From: Rhodococcus yunnanensis NBRC 103083
GTDB taxonomy: Bacteria; Actinomycetota; Actinomycetes; Mycobacteriales; Mycobacteriaceae
DNA: 64,000 bases
Assembly (NCBI RefSeq): GCF_001895005.1
Contig: NZ_BCXH01000016.1
Span: forward strand, 62,001-126,000
Reading direction: 5' to 3'
The notes beneath the pieces were generated by a model. The model ran no database searches and was not told the origin of the DNA. It worked only from the letters and a program-made list of their open reading frames with translations. The stretch's first letter is position 1. The number at the start of each line of letters is the position of its first letter. The translations under genes were made by a program, and so were the position numbers. Of the stretch, positions 42,872-51,565 are shown piece after piece.

Positions 42872-44320
42872 TCAGATATCCAACCCGGACACTTCGGCGC
42901 GAGCCGACTCCGCTGCTCGAACCTCGCGGGCGTAGAGGATTCCGAACGTGAAGCCGTTCTCGCCCGGCGTCACCCCGGCTACCCTCCCGAGTTGCTTCAG
43001 CGTCTGGGCCGCGACGACCGCGTCCTGGTGCTCACCGAGCACCTCCTGCACCGACTTGTACCGTGCGATCCTCGCCTTCGCTTCCTTCTTGCCGACGATC
43101 GGCTGCACCAGTTCGGCCGCATACCGGGCGCGTTTGGCCGCCTTGCGTGCCCGATGCAACGCCTCGTCGTCGCCGTGCTCGACGGCGGCCGAGACACGTT
43201 TGCTCACCTTTCGGCCTGCCTTGCGTGCCAGCTTGTCGAGCGCTTCGGCGTCGACACCATCGCTGCCGGGCGCGAGAGGAAGTGCCCGCGACCATTCGGT
43301 GACGGTCGCCAACAGCTGTCGATACCGTTCACCGCCCAGTTCCGCCGTCACGAGTTCGCGGTGGCGGATCTGCTCGGCCAGCAGATCGTTCTCGATCCGC
43401 GCGGCAACCGGCCCGAGGACCAGCTCGCCGGGCAGCTCGCGCACCGACTCGGCGAAGCGTGCACGCTGCACCTGACGGTCCCGAACCTCACCGAGAAGTC
43501 CTGCATACCACGATAGTTCGCTGTCCAGATGTTCCGCGGCACCCTCGTCGAACAGGTCGGCGAACACGCGTAGCGTGCTCCGATATCGCCGAATCGCGAC
43601 GCGGGTGGGGTGAATCGGGTCGAGCCCGCGCCGGAGATACACATCCCCGGCGAAGACTGCCTGGGCCTGCTGCTCCAGATACTCGTCGAGCACACCGATC
43701 GCCGCGGGCAGGGACTTCTCGGACGGGGTCGCCAACGCGCGATGCAGCTTCGACGGGTGCGCCGACCTTCTGGCACCGGCGGCTCGCAACGCCTTGCCCG
43801 CCTTGCTCAACGTCTTTTCCGAACCTGCGGGCCCCAGCTCGACCTCCAGCTCTCGCCACCCACGGCCCACCGCGCCGTCCACCTCGACGGTCACCGCATC
43901 ATCGGCGACCTCGGCGAGCACCGTGCCGTCCGCGTCGGTCACCACGTGCACCCGCCGAAGCGAGGTCAAGGTCGCCACCGGCGCCAGCGGCTTCCCCAAT
44001 CGGGCACCGGCCAGAAGCGTCGTCAGCTCCTCCGGCACCTGCGCGTCGTCGCCCGTCCCGAGCGGTAGCCGAATCTCGGTGCGCGCCTTGTCCGCCGGAA
44101 CCTTGGCGTGCCACCCGTTGTCCGCGTCGCCGCGCCTGCGCCGCACGGTGATACCGCGCCGGAGGAGGTCGAGTTCGGAGGTGTCGTAGTAACTGCTGAT
44201 CAAACGGACTTCGGCGACGTCGACGGCACCTCCCGATGGAATCAGGTCCGTCAGGGGCGGGAGAACGAAATCCGAGTCCGCGTCGAACTTGTCCTCGCGT
44301 TCGGTCTGTATCGAAGCCAT
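42872..44320 (-). CDS. CYTH and CHAD domain-containing protein
   Basis: A 482-residue protein. The N-terminal CYTH domain (about 5-195) carries the ExExK motif as EREDKF plus WHAKVP and EIRLPL, matching triphosphate tunnel metalloenzymes that hydrolyse inorganic tripolyphosphate or bind polyphosphate. The C-terminal CHAD domain (about 205-470) is helical and rich in conserved His/Lys/Arg: HPTRVAIRRYRSTLRVFADLF and ALHRARKAAKRARYAAEL. CHAD domains bind polyphosphate granules. The pair suggests a role in polyphosphate metabolism. It lies between two Hsp70-like genes on the same strand without tight overlap. Confidence 0.93.
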   Translation of the reverse strand: MASIQTEREDKFDADSDFVLPPLTDLIPSGGAVDVAEVRLISSYYDTSELDLLRRGITVRRRRGDADNGWHAKVPADKARTEIRLPLGTGDDAQVPEELTTLLAGARLGKPLAPVATLTSLRRVHVVTDADGTVLAEVADDAVTVEVDGAVGRGWRELEVELGPAGSEKTLSKAGKALRAAGARRSAHPSKLHRALATPSEKSLPAAIGVLDEYLEQQAQAVFAGDVYLRRGLDPIHPTRVAIRRYRSTLRVFADLFDEGAAEHLDSELSWYAGLLGEVRDRQVQRARFAESVRELPGELVLGPVAARIENDLLAEQIRHRELVTAELGGERYRQLLATVTEWSRALPLAPGSDGVDAEALDKLARKAGRKVSKRVSAAVEHGDDEALHRARKAAKRARYAAELVQPIVGKKEAKARIARYKSVQEVLGEHQDAVVAAQTLKQLGRVAGVTPGENGFTFGILYAREVRAAESARAEVSGLDI

Positions 44321-44373
44321 GCCCCCAGTCTGCCGGAATCAGGTGAACGGCAGGCGATCATCGGCCAGGAGAC

Positions 44374-44407
44374 CTCATCAGCCCGGAGAACTCATCAGCC
44401 CGGAGAA
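44374..44407. repeat. 17-bp exact tandem duplication at a gene end
   Basis: CTCATCAGCCCGGAGAA occurs exactly at 44374-44390 and 44391-44407, with a third partial copy starting at 44408. The second copy contains the stop codon of the Hsp70-like gene reading from the right. Tandem TGATGA stops result. Confidence 0.9.
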
Positions 44408-45771
44408 CTCGTCGGCTTCGGTGACGTCGAGGAGGTTCGCGTCGCAGACGAGGACGTGGCCGGGGAAGGTGAGCTCGACGCGGGTTCCCGCGTCCTCGTC
44501 GTCGTGGGTTCCTGTGTGGTGCGTTCGACGGTCGTGGTCGTCGGATCGGGCACCCGCTTGGTGGTCGTCTTCGGAACGGCGGTCGTGGTGGGCATGGTCG
44601 CCACCCGATCGGCACTGCTCGGGATCGGCGCGGGGGTCGTCGTCTCGCTGCTCGACGCGGCACTCACCGGCGGGACCTGCACTTCGGTCACCGGCGGCGC
44701 CTGCACTGCGGTCATCGCCGGCGACGGATTCGAGGTGGAGGTCGCGGGGCGCGTTTCCACCACCGACGTCGCCGCGTCGTCGCCGGATGCGGCCGCGGCG
44801 ATGGACGTGGCGACTCCGCCTGCGACGAGCACGGCAACAGCGCCCCCGAGGTATCGAGACCGCGTCAGACGAGCCAGACGCTTCGACGAGGAATCGCTGT
44901 GCCTCGGGCCGCCTCCTGCGCGGGCACGCGCAGGGCCTGCGAAGATCGCGCGCGCCGTACCCGCAGCTCCCTTCGCCGCCAGCAACTGAGGGTCGACGGG
45001 TACGAACACCGGCACCGACACCGCGTCGAACAGCGATTGGCGGACGATCTGCATGTTGGCACCGCCCCCGACTGCGAACAACGCGTCGACTCGCGCGGCG
45101 CCGGCGATCATCGACTCGGCGAGCGTGACCGCGTCCCGAACGTTCTCGCGGACGAGGTCGTCGAGATCGCTACGGTGCAGCCACGCCGTCTCCGGCCCGA
45201 ACGGCGCACGGACGGCCACTGCCGTGACCCCGGACAGTTCCTCTTTTGCGGCACATACCTGCTCGACGAATCTGTGGTCCTCTTCAGGAGCACGAGGTGA
45301 CCAGGAGGGGTGACGTTCGAGCAGAAACCGCGTCAGTGCGGCGTCGCATCCGTCGCCGGACAGAACCGTGCTTCGACGCGAGAGATGCACTCGCCCGGAT
45401 TCACGATCGACGATCGATACGGTGACTCCGCCTGCCCCGACGTCGAACAGAACGATGGTCTGTTCGTCGGCCAGGTCGCCGGATTCCTGCAGTGCGCCGA
45501 TCTGGGCGCCCAGGTCGGTGACCAGCGCGAGCCCGCCGACGTATTCGACGCCGTACGCCTCGGTCGGATTCTTGTCACGAAGCGCGAGAACCGGTGTCGT
45601 CGACGCGTGTGCCAGCGTCCCGACCGCCGATGTGACGGCTCTCCACTGATCCTGCGCGTCGATCGGCGGCCGCGCGAAGGACTCGGTACTCGTCGGCGGC
45701 GCCGTGGACAGATCGAACGATATTCCGTGGATGCCGCTCACGCCGAGGGATGCGCCGAATACGGCGGTCAT
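44395..45771 (-). CDS. Hsp70-family actin-fold protein with membrane helix and Ser/Thr/Pro-rich tail
   Basis: A 458-residue protein. Residues 1-270 have an Hsp70-like actin fold: FGASLGVSGIHGISFDL, the phosphate-2 segment IVLFDVGAGGVTVSIVD, a TVLSGDGCDAALTRFLL helix and the adenosine-like ALFAVGGGANMQIVRQSL. A transmembrane helix follows (about 305-325), then a tail of about 130 residues rich in Thr, Ser and Pro, probably extracytoplasmic. Intracellular ATP binding coupled to an external tail suggests a sensor or envelope-linked role, but the function is unknown. It is the most complete of the three related proteins in the window. Confidence 0.8.
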   Translation of the reverse strand: MTAVFGASLGVSGIHGISFDLSTAPPTSTESFARPPIDAQDQWRAVTSAVGTLAHASTTPVLALRDKNPTEAYGVEYVGGLALVTDLGAQIGALQESGDLADEQTIVLFDVGAGGVTVSIVDRESGRVHLSRRSTVLSGDGCDAALTRFLLERHPSWSPRAPEEDHRFVEQVCAAKEELSGVTAVAVRAPFGPETAWLHRSDLDDLVRENVRDAVTLAESMIAGAARVDALFAVGGGANMQIVRQSLFDAVSVPVFVPVDPQLLAAKGAAGTARAIFAGPARARAGGGPRHSDSSSKRLARLTRSRYLGGAVAVLVAGGVATSIAAAASGDDAATSVVETRPATSTSNPSPAMTAVQAPPVTEVQVPPVSAASSSETTTPAPIPSSADRVATMPTTTAVPKTTTKRVPDPTTTTVERTTQEPTTTRTREPASSSPSPATSSSATRTSSTSPKPTSSPG

Positions 45772-45879
45772 CGAAAAACCTCACTCCGGTAAGCCCCGAC
45801 CCACGCGGTAAAGATGTCAGGCTACACCGAAACCCGGCCCGGCGACGGTTACCGGAGTCGAATCAGACCGATCGGACGG

Positions 45880-46458
45880 TCAGTCGACCGGTGACTGCAC
45901 GAAGTTCAGGTACGCCTTCGACGGCGTCGGACCGCGCTGGCCCTGGTACTTGGAACCGACCGCTGCACTTCCATAGGGATTCTCGGCTGGACTGGACAGC
46001 CTGAACAGGCACAACTGCCCGATCTTCATCCCCGGCCACAGCGTGATCGGCAAGTTTGCGACGTTGGACAACTCCAACGTGATGTGTCCGCTGAATCCAG
46101 GATCGATGAATCCCGCCGTCGAATGCGTCAGCAAACCGAGCCGACCGAGCGAACTCTTGCCCTCCAACCTGCCCGCGAGGTAGTCCGGCAGCGACGTCAG
46201 CTCCAAGGTCGACCCGAGTACGAACTCCCCCGGATGCAGCACGAACGGCTCGCCTTCGGACGGCTCGACGAGGCTGGTCAGCTCGTCCTGCTGTTTCGAC
46301 GGGTCGATATGGGTATAGCGAGTGTTGTTGAACACGCGAAAGAGTTTGTCGAGCCGCACATCGACACTCGACGGCTGAACCATCGAGTCGTCGAACGGCT
46401 CGATGCCGAGGTTGCCGGTGGACACTTCGGCACGAATATCACGGTCGGAAAGCAGCAC
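45880..46458 (-). CDS. dcd: dCTP deaminase
   Basis: A 192-residue enzyme, the usual Dcd length. It has [12 protein letters not shown] at the start and the trimer active-site motifs [35 protein letters not shown] and [17 protein letters not shown]. It ends with [18 protein letters not shown]. It deaminates dCTP to dUTP; the actinobacterial form may also hydrolyse dUTP to dUMP, as reported for the M. tuberculosis enzyme. The GTG at 46458 gives the conserved N-terminus; the upstream frame lacks homology. It is divergent from a GNAT-like gene. Confidence 0.96.
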   Translation of the reverse strand: MLLSDRDIRAEVSTGNLGIEPFDDSMVQPSSVDVRLDKLFRVFNNTRYTHIDPSKQQDELTSLVEPSEGEPFVLHPGEFVLGSTLELTSLPDYLAGRLEGKSSLGRLGLLTHSTAGFIDPGFSGHITLELSNVANLPITLWPGMKIGQLCLFRLSSPAENPYGSAAVGSKYQGQRGPTPSKAYLNFVQSPVD

Positions 46459-46671
46459 ACTGCAGGCTAACGTGCCGCCGGACAGCAACGACGGGTGCAC
46501 CACGTAAGCCCCGGTTGCTACCGGCCGGTATCTACCTCCTGCCGCGATGTAGCGAGGAGGGGCCGCACACAGATAAATCTTCGCGTTGCTCACATTCCGG
46601 CAATTAGCCCTGATAATGAGCAATGTCCATTAATTCACGCCTCAATCAAAGGCAGTCACACAAGGATGACG

Positions 46672-47427
46672 ATGAATTCGACCTTCGTGCTCGATCGGGG
46701 AGCCAGGGAACGAAAGCGTTACCCCGTTCCCATTCCTTCGGATTCGACCTATTTCGACCTTGATCTACAGTGCACAGTTCTCGCGACTACGCCGAGCGAG
46801 CGGCCCGATCTCTGGCGAGAGTTCGTCGAGGGCGCACTGGAAAGCTATTCGCATTTCGGAGTGGAGAAAGCTCTGGAGTACGACCGAATCGTCGACGGAT
46901 CGTCGACGTCGCTCTTCTTTGCCGCTCTCGACGACTCGGGACGGATCTGTGGCGGCCTGCGAGCTCAGGGCCCGTATTCACTTCCCGACCAAACCCATGC
47001 CGACCTGGAATGGGTGAGTTCACCGCAGGGCCGAACATCGCTGCGTTCGATGGTCGCCGCCCGTCTACCGCACGGCGTCGTGGAGATGAAAACGGTGTGG
47101 TCATCGGTACGCGGGCCGCGTCGCGGATCACCGGGTTATCTCGGTGCGATCGGCGCATCTTTGGCGGCAGCTGCTCTCGGATGCCGATTCACACTGGCGA
47201 CGAGTGCCGATCACGCGATGGGGCCCTATCTCGACTCCGGCGCAGTGATGGCAGCCGATATCGAACCCGTGCCTTATCCCGACGACCGCTATCGGACGCG
47301 GATTCTCTGGTGGGATCAACACACGATTGCCAGCACGACAACGAGCGCGAAATATCGTCAGATCTCACAAGCAGTCGACGCATTGCTCGGCCGCAACAAC
47401 ATTTCGACGGAGGCCGCAGCATCATGA
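46672..47427 (+). CDS. GNAT-like protein, possible N-acyltransferase
   Basis: A 251-residue protein with no name I can give with confidence. The central part has an acetyltransferase-like pattern: SLFFAALDDSGRICGGLRAQ (beta-strand/beta-bulge) and SPGYLGAIGASLAAAALGCRFTLA, followed by HAMGPYLDSGAV. This resembles acyltransferases related to N-acyl amino acid or acyl-homoserine lactone synthases. AAGGA precedes the ATG at 46672; another ATG at 46666 is possible. Its stop overlaps the Rv1355c-like start (ATGA), so the two are translationally coupled and probably work together. Confidence 0.65.
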   Translation: MNSTFVLDRGARERKRYPVPIPSDSTYFDLDLQCTVLATTPSERPDLWREFVEGALESYSHFGVEKALEYDRIVDGSSTSLFFAALDDSGRICGGLRAQGPYSLPDQTHADLEWVSSPQGRTSLRSMVAARLPHGVVEMKTVWSSVRGPRRGSPGYLGAIGASLAAAALGCRFTLATSADHAMGPYLDSGAVMAADIEPVPYPDDRYRTRILWWDQHTIASTTTSAKYRQISQAVDALLGRNNISTEAAAS

Positions 47428-49550
47428 CCGAGCAATGGCAAGCGATTGTTCTCGACGAGACGAATACCGATGATCGCGCCGAACTGGACCGACTTCGCGC
47501 CGATCCGACGGTGGAGTTTCTCGACCGTCTCGCCGAACAGCGAGCCGGTTTGGCGAGACTGACACCGCCTCCGACACAGGATCTACTCGACGAACCGATG
47601 CGATGGATCCACTATCCGTGGCGGCGCACCGTCGTCGCCACGCTCGGGCCGGTCGGTTTCCGTCACCTCCGCCTCGACCGGAACAGAAACAAGATCACCG
47701 CGGAGGAGCAGGACCGGCTGTCGAAGTTGACGATCGGCATCGTCGGGCTCAGCGTCGGGCACGCGATCGCGTACGCCCTCGCACTCGACGGCGTGTGCGG
47801 CGAACTGCGACTGGCCGATTTCGACGAGATCGAACTGTCCAACCTCAACCGAATTCCGGCGACACTCCTGGATCTGGGGCTGGGTAAGCCCGTCGTCGCG
47901 GCACGACGCATCGCCGAACTCGACCCGTACCTGCCGGTCACGATCGACGACCGAGGGGTGACGTCGGAGACCGCCGACAGCTTCGTACGCGGACTCGACC
48001 TCGTGATCGAGGAATGCGACTCCCTCGATGTCAAGATTCTGCTGCGCGAACATGCGCGTGCACACCGCGTGCCCGTCATCATGGAGACGAGCGATCGAGG
48101 GTTGCTCGACGTGGAGCGATTCGACGTCGAACCCGATCGCCCACTGTTCCACGGTCTGCTCGGCGACATCGAATCGAGCACGCTGGAGAACCTGTCGACC
48201 CACGACAAGGTCCCCTACGTTCTCGCCCTTCTCGGCGCCGAGGACCTCTCGGCACGGATGGCAGCGTCGATGATCGAAGTCGACCGCACGACGACCACGT
48301 GGCCGCAACTCGGCAGCGAGGTCGGACTCGGCGGTGCGTCGGTCGCCGGTGCGGTGCGCCGCTTCGGACTCGGCCAGCCACTGGAGTCGGGTCGGGTCCG
48401 AATCCACATCGACAGCCATCTCGACGAGCTCACCGCCCCCACCGGTGCCGTCCACATCGGAGTCGACAGCGATACCGAAAAGAGCGAGGACAGTTCTGCA
48501 CCTGCCTCGTCCACACCCGCCGAAGCGATCGCCGACGCCGCCAACAGGGCCCCGTCGGGAGGCAACGTGCAGCCGTGGAACATCACTGCCGATTCCTCCT
48601 CGGTCAGGTTGACTCTCGCCCGCGACCGTACGTCCGGCCTCGATGTCGCATACCGAGGAAGCCATGTGGCCATCGGCGCTGCGTTGTTCAATGCGCGGGT
48701 CGCCGCGGCGGGCCTCGGTGTGCTGGGCGAGACCAGCATCGAGCCGATCGACGACACGGTCGAAGTGTCGATTCGATTGGGCGAGGGCAACGATGCCGCA
48801 CTTGCCGACAGATACGACCGAGTTCTCTCGCGGGTCACCAACCGACATCTCGGCACTCCGCAGATCATCGACAGTGCGACGGTGGCAGCGCTGTCGGCCG
48901 CGGCCGAAGCCGAGGGCACGCGTCTGGCGTTGGTCACCGATCGCGCCGATATCGATCGGATCGCCGAGATCATCGCTGAATCGGATCGCATTCGCTACCT
49001 GACGAAGTCGCTGCACTCGGAGATGATCTCCGAGCTTCGGTGGCCGGGACAAGCAGATCCCGACACCGGAATCGACGTGTACGCACTGGCACTCGACGAG
49101 ACCGATCGAGTCAAGCTCGAGGTCTCGCGTCGGCCGGATGTCATGGCGCTGCTTCGTGATTGGGACGCAGGTGTGGCATTGGGCGAGGACAGTCACGACC
49201 GCATCACCTCCAGCTCCGCCCTGGCGGTGACGGTGGTGTCCGGCCACTCCCCCGCCGATTTCGTCCGCGGCGGTTCGGGCACACAGAACGTATGGATCAC
49301 CGCCGAGGAGCACGGACTCGCGGTACATCCAGCGTCTCCGGTGTTCATCTATGCCCATCGAACCGCTGAATTCCTCGAACTGTCGGCGCACTACGCAACT
49401 GCACTCGCTCTATTGAAACAGCGCTTCGACCACGTGATCGGCCTGAAAACGGGAGAGTCGATTGTTTTGGCTCTCCGGTTGTCGCACACCGACACCGAGG
49501 CCGTTCGGAGTCGGCGACGAAGTCCTCTCGAAAGACTCTCCACCAGGTAG
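47424..49550 (+). CDS. Rv1355c-like ThiF/nitroreductase fusion protein
   Basis: A 708-residue protein matching the layout of M. tuberculosis Rv1355c (formerly MoeY). Residues 95-330 form a ThiF/E1-like nucleotide-binding domain (LTIGIVGLSVGHAIAYALAL, then ELRLADFDEIELSNLNR). Residues 365-700 form a nitroreductase-like domain (ANRAPSGGNVQPWNI). The E1-like half probably adenylates a carboxyl or C-terminus and the other half binds flavin, but no reaction is established. It follows the GNAT-like gene with an ATGA overlap and is followed 72 bp later by a GGDEF-EAL gene, the same neighbourhood as Rv1354c-Rv1355c. Confidence 0.85.
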   Translation: MTEQWQAIVLDETNTDDRAELDRLRADPTVEFLDRLAEQRAGLARLTPPPTQDLLDEPMRWIHYPWRRTVVATLGPVGFRHLRLDRNRNKITAEEQDRLSKLTIGIVGLSVGHAIAYALALDGVCGELRLADFDEIELSNLNRIPATLLDLGLGKPVVAARRIAELDPYLPVTIDDRGVTSETADSFVRGLDLVIEECDSLDVKILLREHARAHRVPVIMETSDRGLLDVERFDVEPDRPLFHGLLGDIESSTLENLSTHDKVPYVLALLGAEDLSARMAASMIEVDRTTTTWPQLGSEVGLGGASVAGAVRRFGLGQPLESGRVRIHIDSHLDELTAPTGAVHIGVDSDTEKSEDSSAPASSTPAEAIADAANRAPSGGNVQPWNITADSSSVRLTLARDRTSGLDVAYRGSHVAIGAALFNARVAAAGLGVLGETSIEPIDDTVEVSIRLGEGNDAALADRYDRVLSRVTNRHLGTPQIIDSATVAALSAAAEAEGTRLALVTDRADIDRIAEIIAESDRIRYLTKSLHSEMISELRWPGQADPDTGIDVYALALDETDRVKLEVSRRPDVMALLRDWDAGVALGEDSHDRITSSSALAVTVVSGHSPADFVRGGSGTQNVWITAEEHGLAVHPASPVFIYAHRTAEFLELSAHYATALALLKQRFDHVIGLKTGESIVLALRLSHTDTEAVRSRRRSPLERLSTR

Positions 49551-49622
49551 AGTCGGGCGCCGTACACAGAATTCGAGCGGTTCTCCGTGGCCGCGGGGCG
49601 TCGAGACGATCGGGGAGAACAG

Positions 49623-51470
49623 ATGGGCCGGATCCGTAGTCTCGACGCTCTGGTCACCGACGTCGCGTCGCAACTCATGGGAGTCGACGCGGCGTCCGTA
49701 CTGACCGCGTACACGCGAGTGCTCCGCACGCTCGTCGAGTACTTCGGTGTGGACGCCGGTTACCTCCGGCACACCGACTACGACCACCGCTCGACCGTGA
49801 TGATCGCCGAGTGGCCTGCCAGGCCTGACGCCCCCGATCCGGATCCGCTCGGCGTCGTCTACTTCGCCGATGCCGACCCCGTGTTCGCCGCGTGCGAGCA
49901 TCTACTGCTCCCCAAGGTGTTCCGGCCCCGCCCGGACGAGGAAGAATATCGCCGACGGGTCGAGGCCGCCTCCGGTTACGCGGTCACCTCGATGTCCGTC
50001 GTGCCGCTGGTGCAGGGCAAATCGATCGGCTGGGTCGGATTGATCAAGAGCGGTGACCGCGACTGGTCCGATCAGGAAACCAATGCCCTCGTCGCGATCG
50101 CCTCGATGTTCACGCAGGTTCACGCGCGGATCGTGGCCGAGGAATCTCTGCGCACGGCAGCAGAACACGATGCGCTGACCGGACTCTCCAACCGCAGGGG
50201 CGTCACCGACGATCTGGAACGCCGCCTCCGCGACGGCCAATCCGGCGGTCCCGTCGCCGTGTTGTTCCTCGACCTCGATCGGCTCAAGGCGCTCAACGAC
50301 TTCTACGGCCACACCGCAGGCGACGCATACCTGTGCGCACTGGCCGACACACTGCGCGCCGTCCTCGATTCAGACGCCACCGTGTCGCGGTGGGGAGGCG
50401 ACGAGTTCGTGGTCGTGCTGCAGCCGTCGGCGATCGACGGAAAGACCGTCTCTCCCTACGACGTCGCACTCCGCGTGCTCGAGGCCGTCGCCACCACCAA
50501 GGTCCTCATCGCGGGTGATGCCATCAACAGAACAGCCAGTATCGGTGTCACGACGGCGTATCCCGGTGTCGACAGCGTGCACGAGGTCATCGCCAACGCC
50601 GATCAAGCTGCGCTGGTGGCGAAGCGGACGGGCGGAAACAGTGTCGCTCTGTTCGATTCGACGATTCGCGCCCGCAACGCCATGCGTAACGACGTGGAAC
50701 TACACCTTCATTCTGCAATCGAGGACGGCGAGCTCGTGCTGCACTACCAGCCCGAGGTCGATCTGCGCACCGGTGCGATCACGGCCGTCGAGGCACTTGT
50801 CCGTTGGCAACACCCCTCACGCGGGCTGCTGCCACCGGCCGATTTCATCGACATCGCCGAGTCCTCGGACCTGGCAACAGAGCTGGGTCGCTGGGTCATC
50901 GAGGAAGCGCTTCGCGCATACGGCAACTGGACTCGCGATCTTCCCGCGCTCGACATCGTCATTCGCGTCAACGTCTCTCCTGCCCAGCTGCTCGCGACCG
51001 AGTTCGTCGAGATCGTCTCGCGCGCATTGCAGACCAGTTCGGTGCGTCCGACCCGGTTGTGCCTGGAGATCACCGAGAACGCGGTCGTTCAGGACACCGG
51101 CCAGACCGCGAAAGTACTCACGATGCTCCGCGAACTGGGTGTGAGCATCGCGATCGACGATTTCGGAACCGGTTTCAGCTCGCTCGCGCACCTGAAGATC
51201 CTTCCGGTCGATGCACTGAAGATCGACCGCGAGTTCGTCGAGCATCTCGATTCCGATCACAGCGACCAGGCCATCGTCAGGTCGATTGCGTCGTTGGCCA
51301 AGGCATTCGAACTCGATCTGATAGCCGAAGGGGTAGAGACGATCGCCGCGAAAGCCGAACTGCTCGCCGTCGGATGTACTCGAGCGCAGGGGTACCTCTT
51401 CTCGCGTCCGGTGCCCGAGGCGGCCATACGCGACATGCTCTCGCAACCCACATTTCTGACGGGCGAATGA
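49623..51470 (+). CDS. GAF-GGDEF-EAL cyclic di-GMP turnover enzyme (Rv1354c-like), first copy
   Basis: A 615-residue protein. A GAF domain (about 20-180) senses a ligand. The GGDEF domain (about 180-345) has the intact motif RWGGDEFV, DLDRLKALNDFYGH and the SNRRG segment, so it should make c-di-GMP. The EAL domain (about 355-610) has AVEALVRWQHP, LCLEITENAVV, AIDDFGTGFSSL and DALKIDREFV, all catalytic signatures, so it should degrade c-di-GMP to pGpG. The layout equals mycobacterial Rv1354c. GGGGAG precedes the ATG at 49623. A paralogue follows at 51566, showing tandem duplication. Confidence 0.94.
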   Translation: MGRIRSLDALVTDVASQLMGVDAASVLTAYTRVLRTLVEYFGVDAGYLRHTDYDHRSTVMIAEWPARPDAPDPDPLGVVYFADADPVFAACEHLLLPKVFRPRPDEEEYRRRVEAASGYAVTSMSVVPLVQGKSIGWVGLIKSGDRDWSDQETNALVAIASMFTQVHARIVAEESLRTAAEHDALTGLSNRRGVTDDLERRLRDGQSGGPVAVLFLDLDRLKALNDFYGHTAGDAYLCALADTLRAVLDSDATVSRWGGDEFVVVLQPSAIDGKTVSPYDVALRVLEAVATTKVLIAGDAINRTASIGVTTAYPGVDSVHEVIANADQAALVAKRTGGNSVALFDSTIRARNAMRNDVELHLHSAIEDGELVLHYQPEVDLRTGAITAVEALVRWQHPSRGLLPPADFIDIAESSDLATELGRWVIEEALRAYGNWTRDLPALDIVIRVNVSPAQLLATEFVEIVSRALQTSSVRPTRLCLEITENAVVQDTGQTAKVLTMLRELGVSIAIDDFGTGFSSLAHLKILPVDALKIDREFVEHLDSDHSDQAIVRSIASLAKAFELDLIAEGVETIAAKAELLAVGCTRAQGYLFSRPVPEAAIRDMLSQPTFLTGE

Positions 51471-51565
51471 CTTTCCCACGAATTCCCAGGTAATGTCTTC
51501 CACGCTGGGCTCGGGGGCCAAGAAGGTAGGAGAGGAAGCTGAACCAGCGTCGGAGTCTCGATGTT

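Noticed and set aside
47583..49391. Long minus-strand open frame of about 600 codons
   Set aside because: It is antisense to the Rv1355c-like gene, which has clear ThiF and nitroreductase motifs. The antisense product has biased composition and no recognisable domain.
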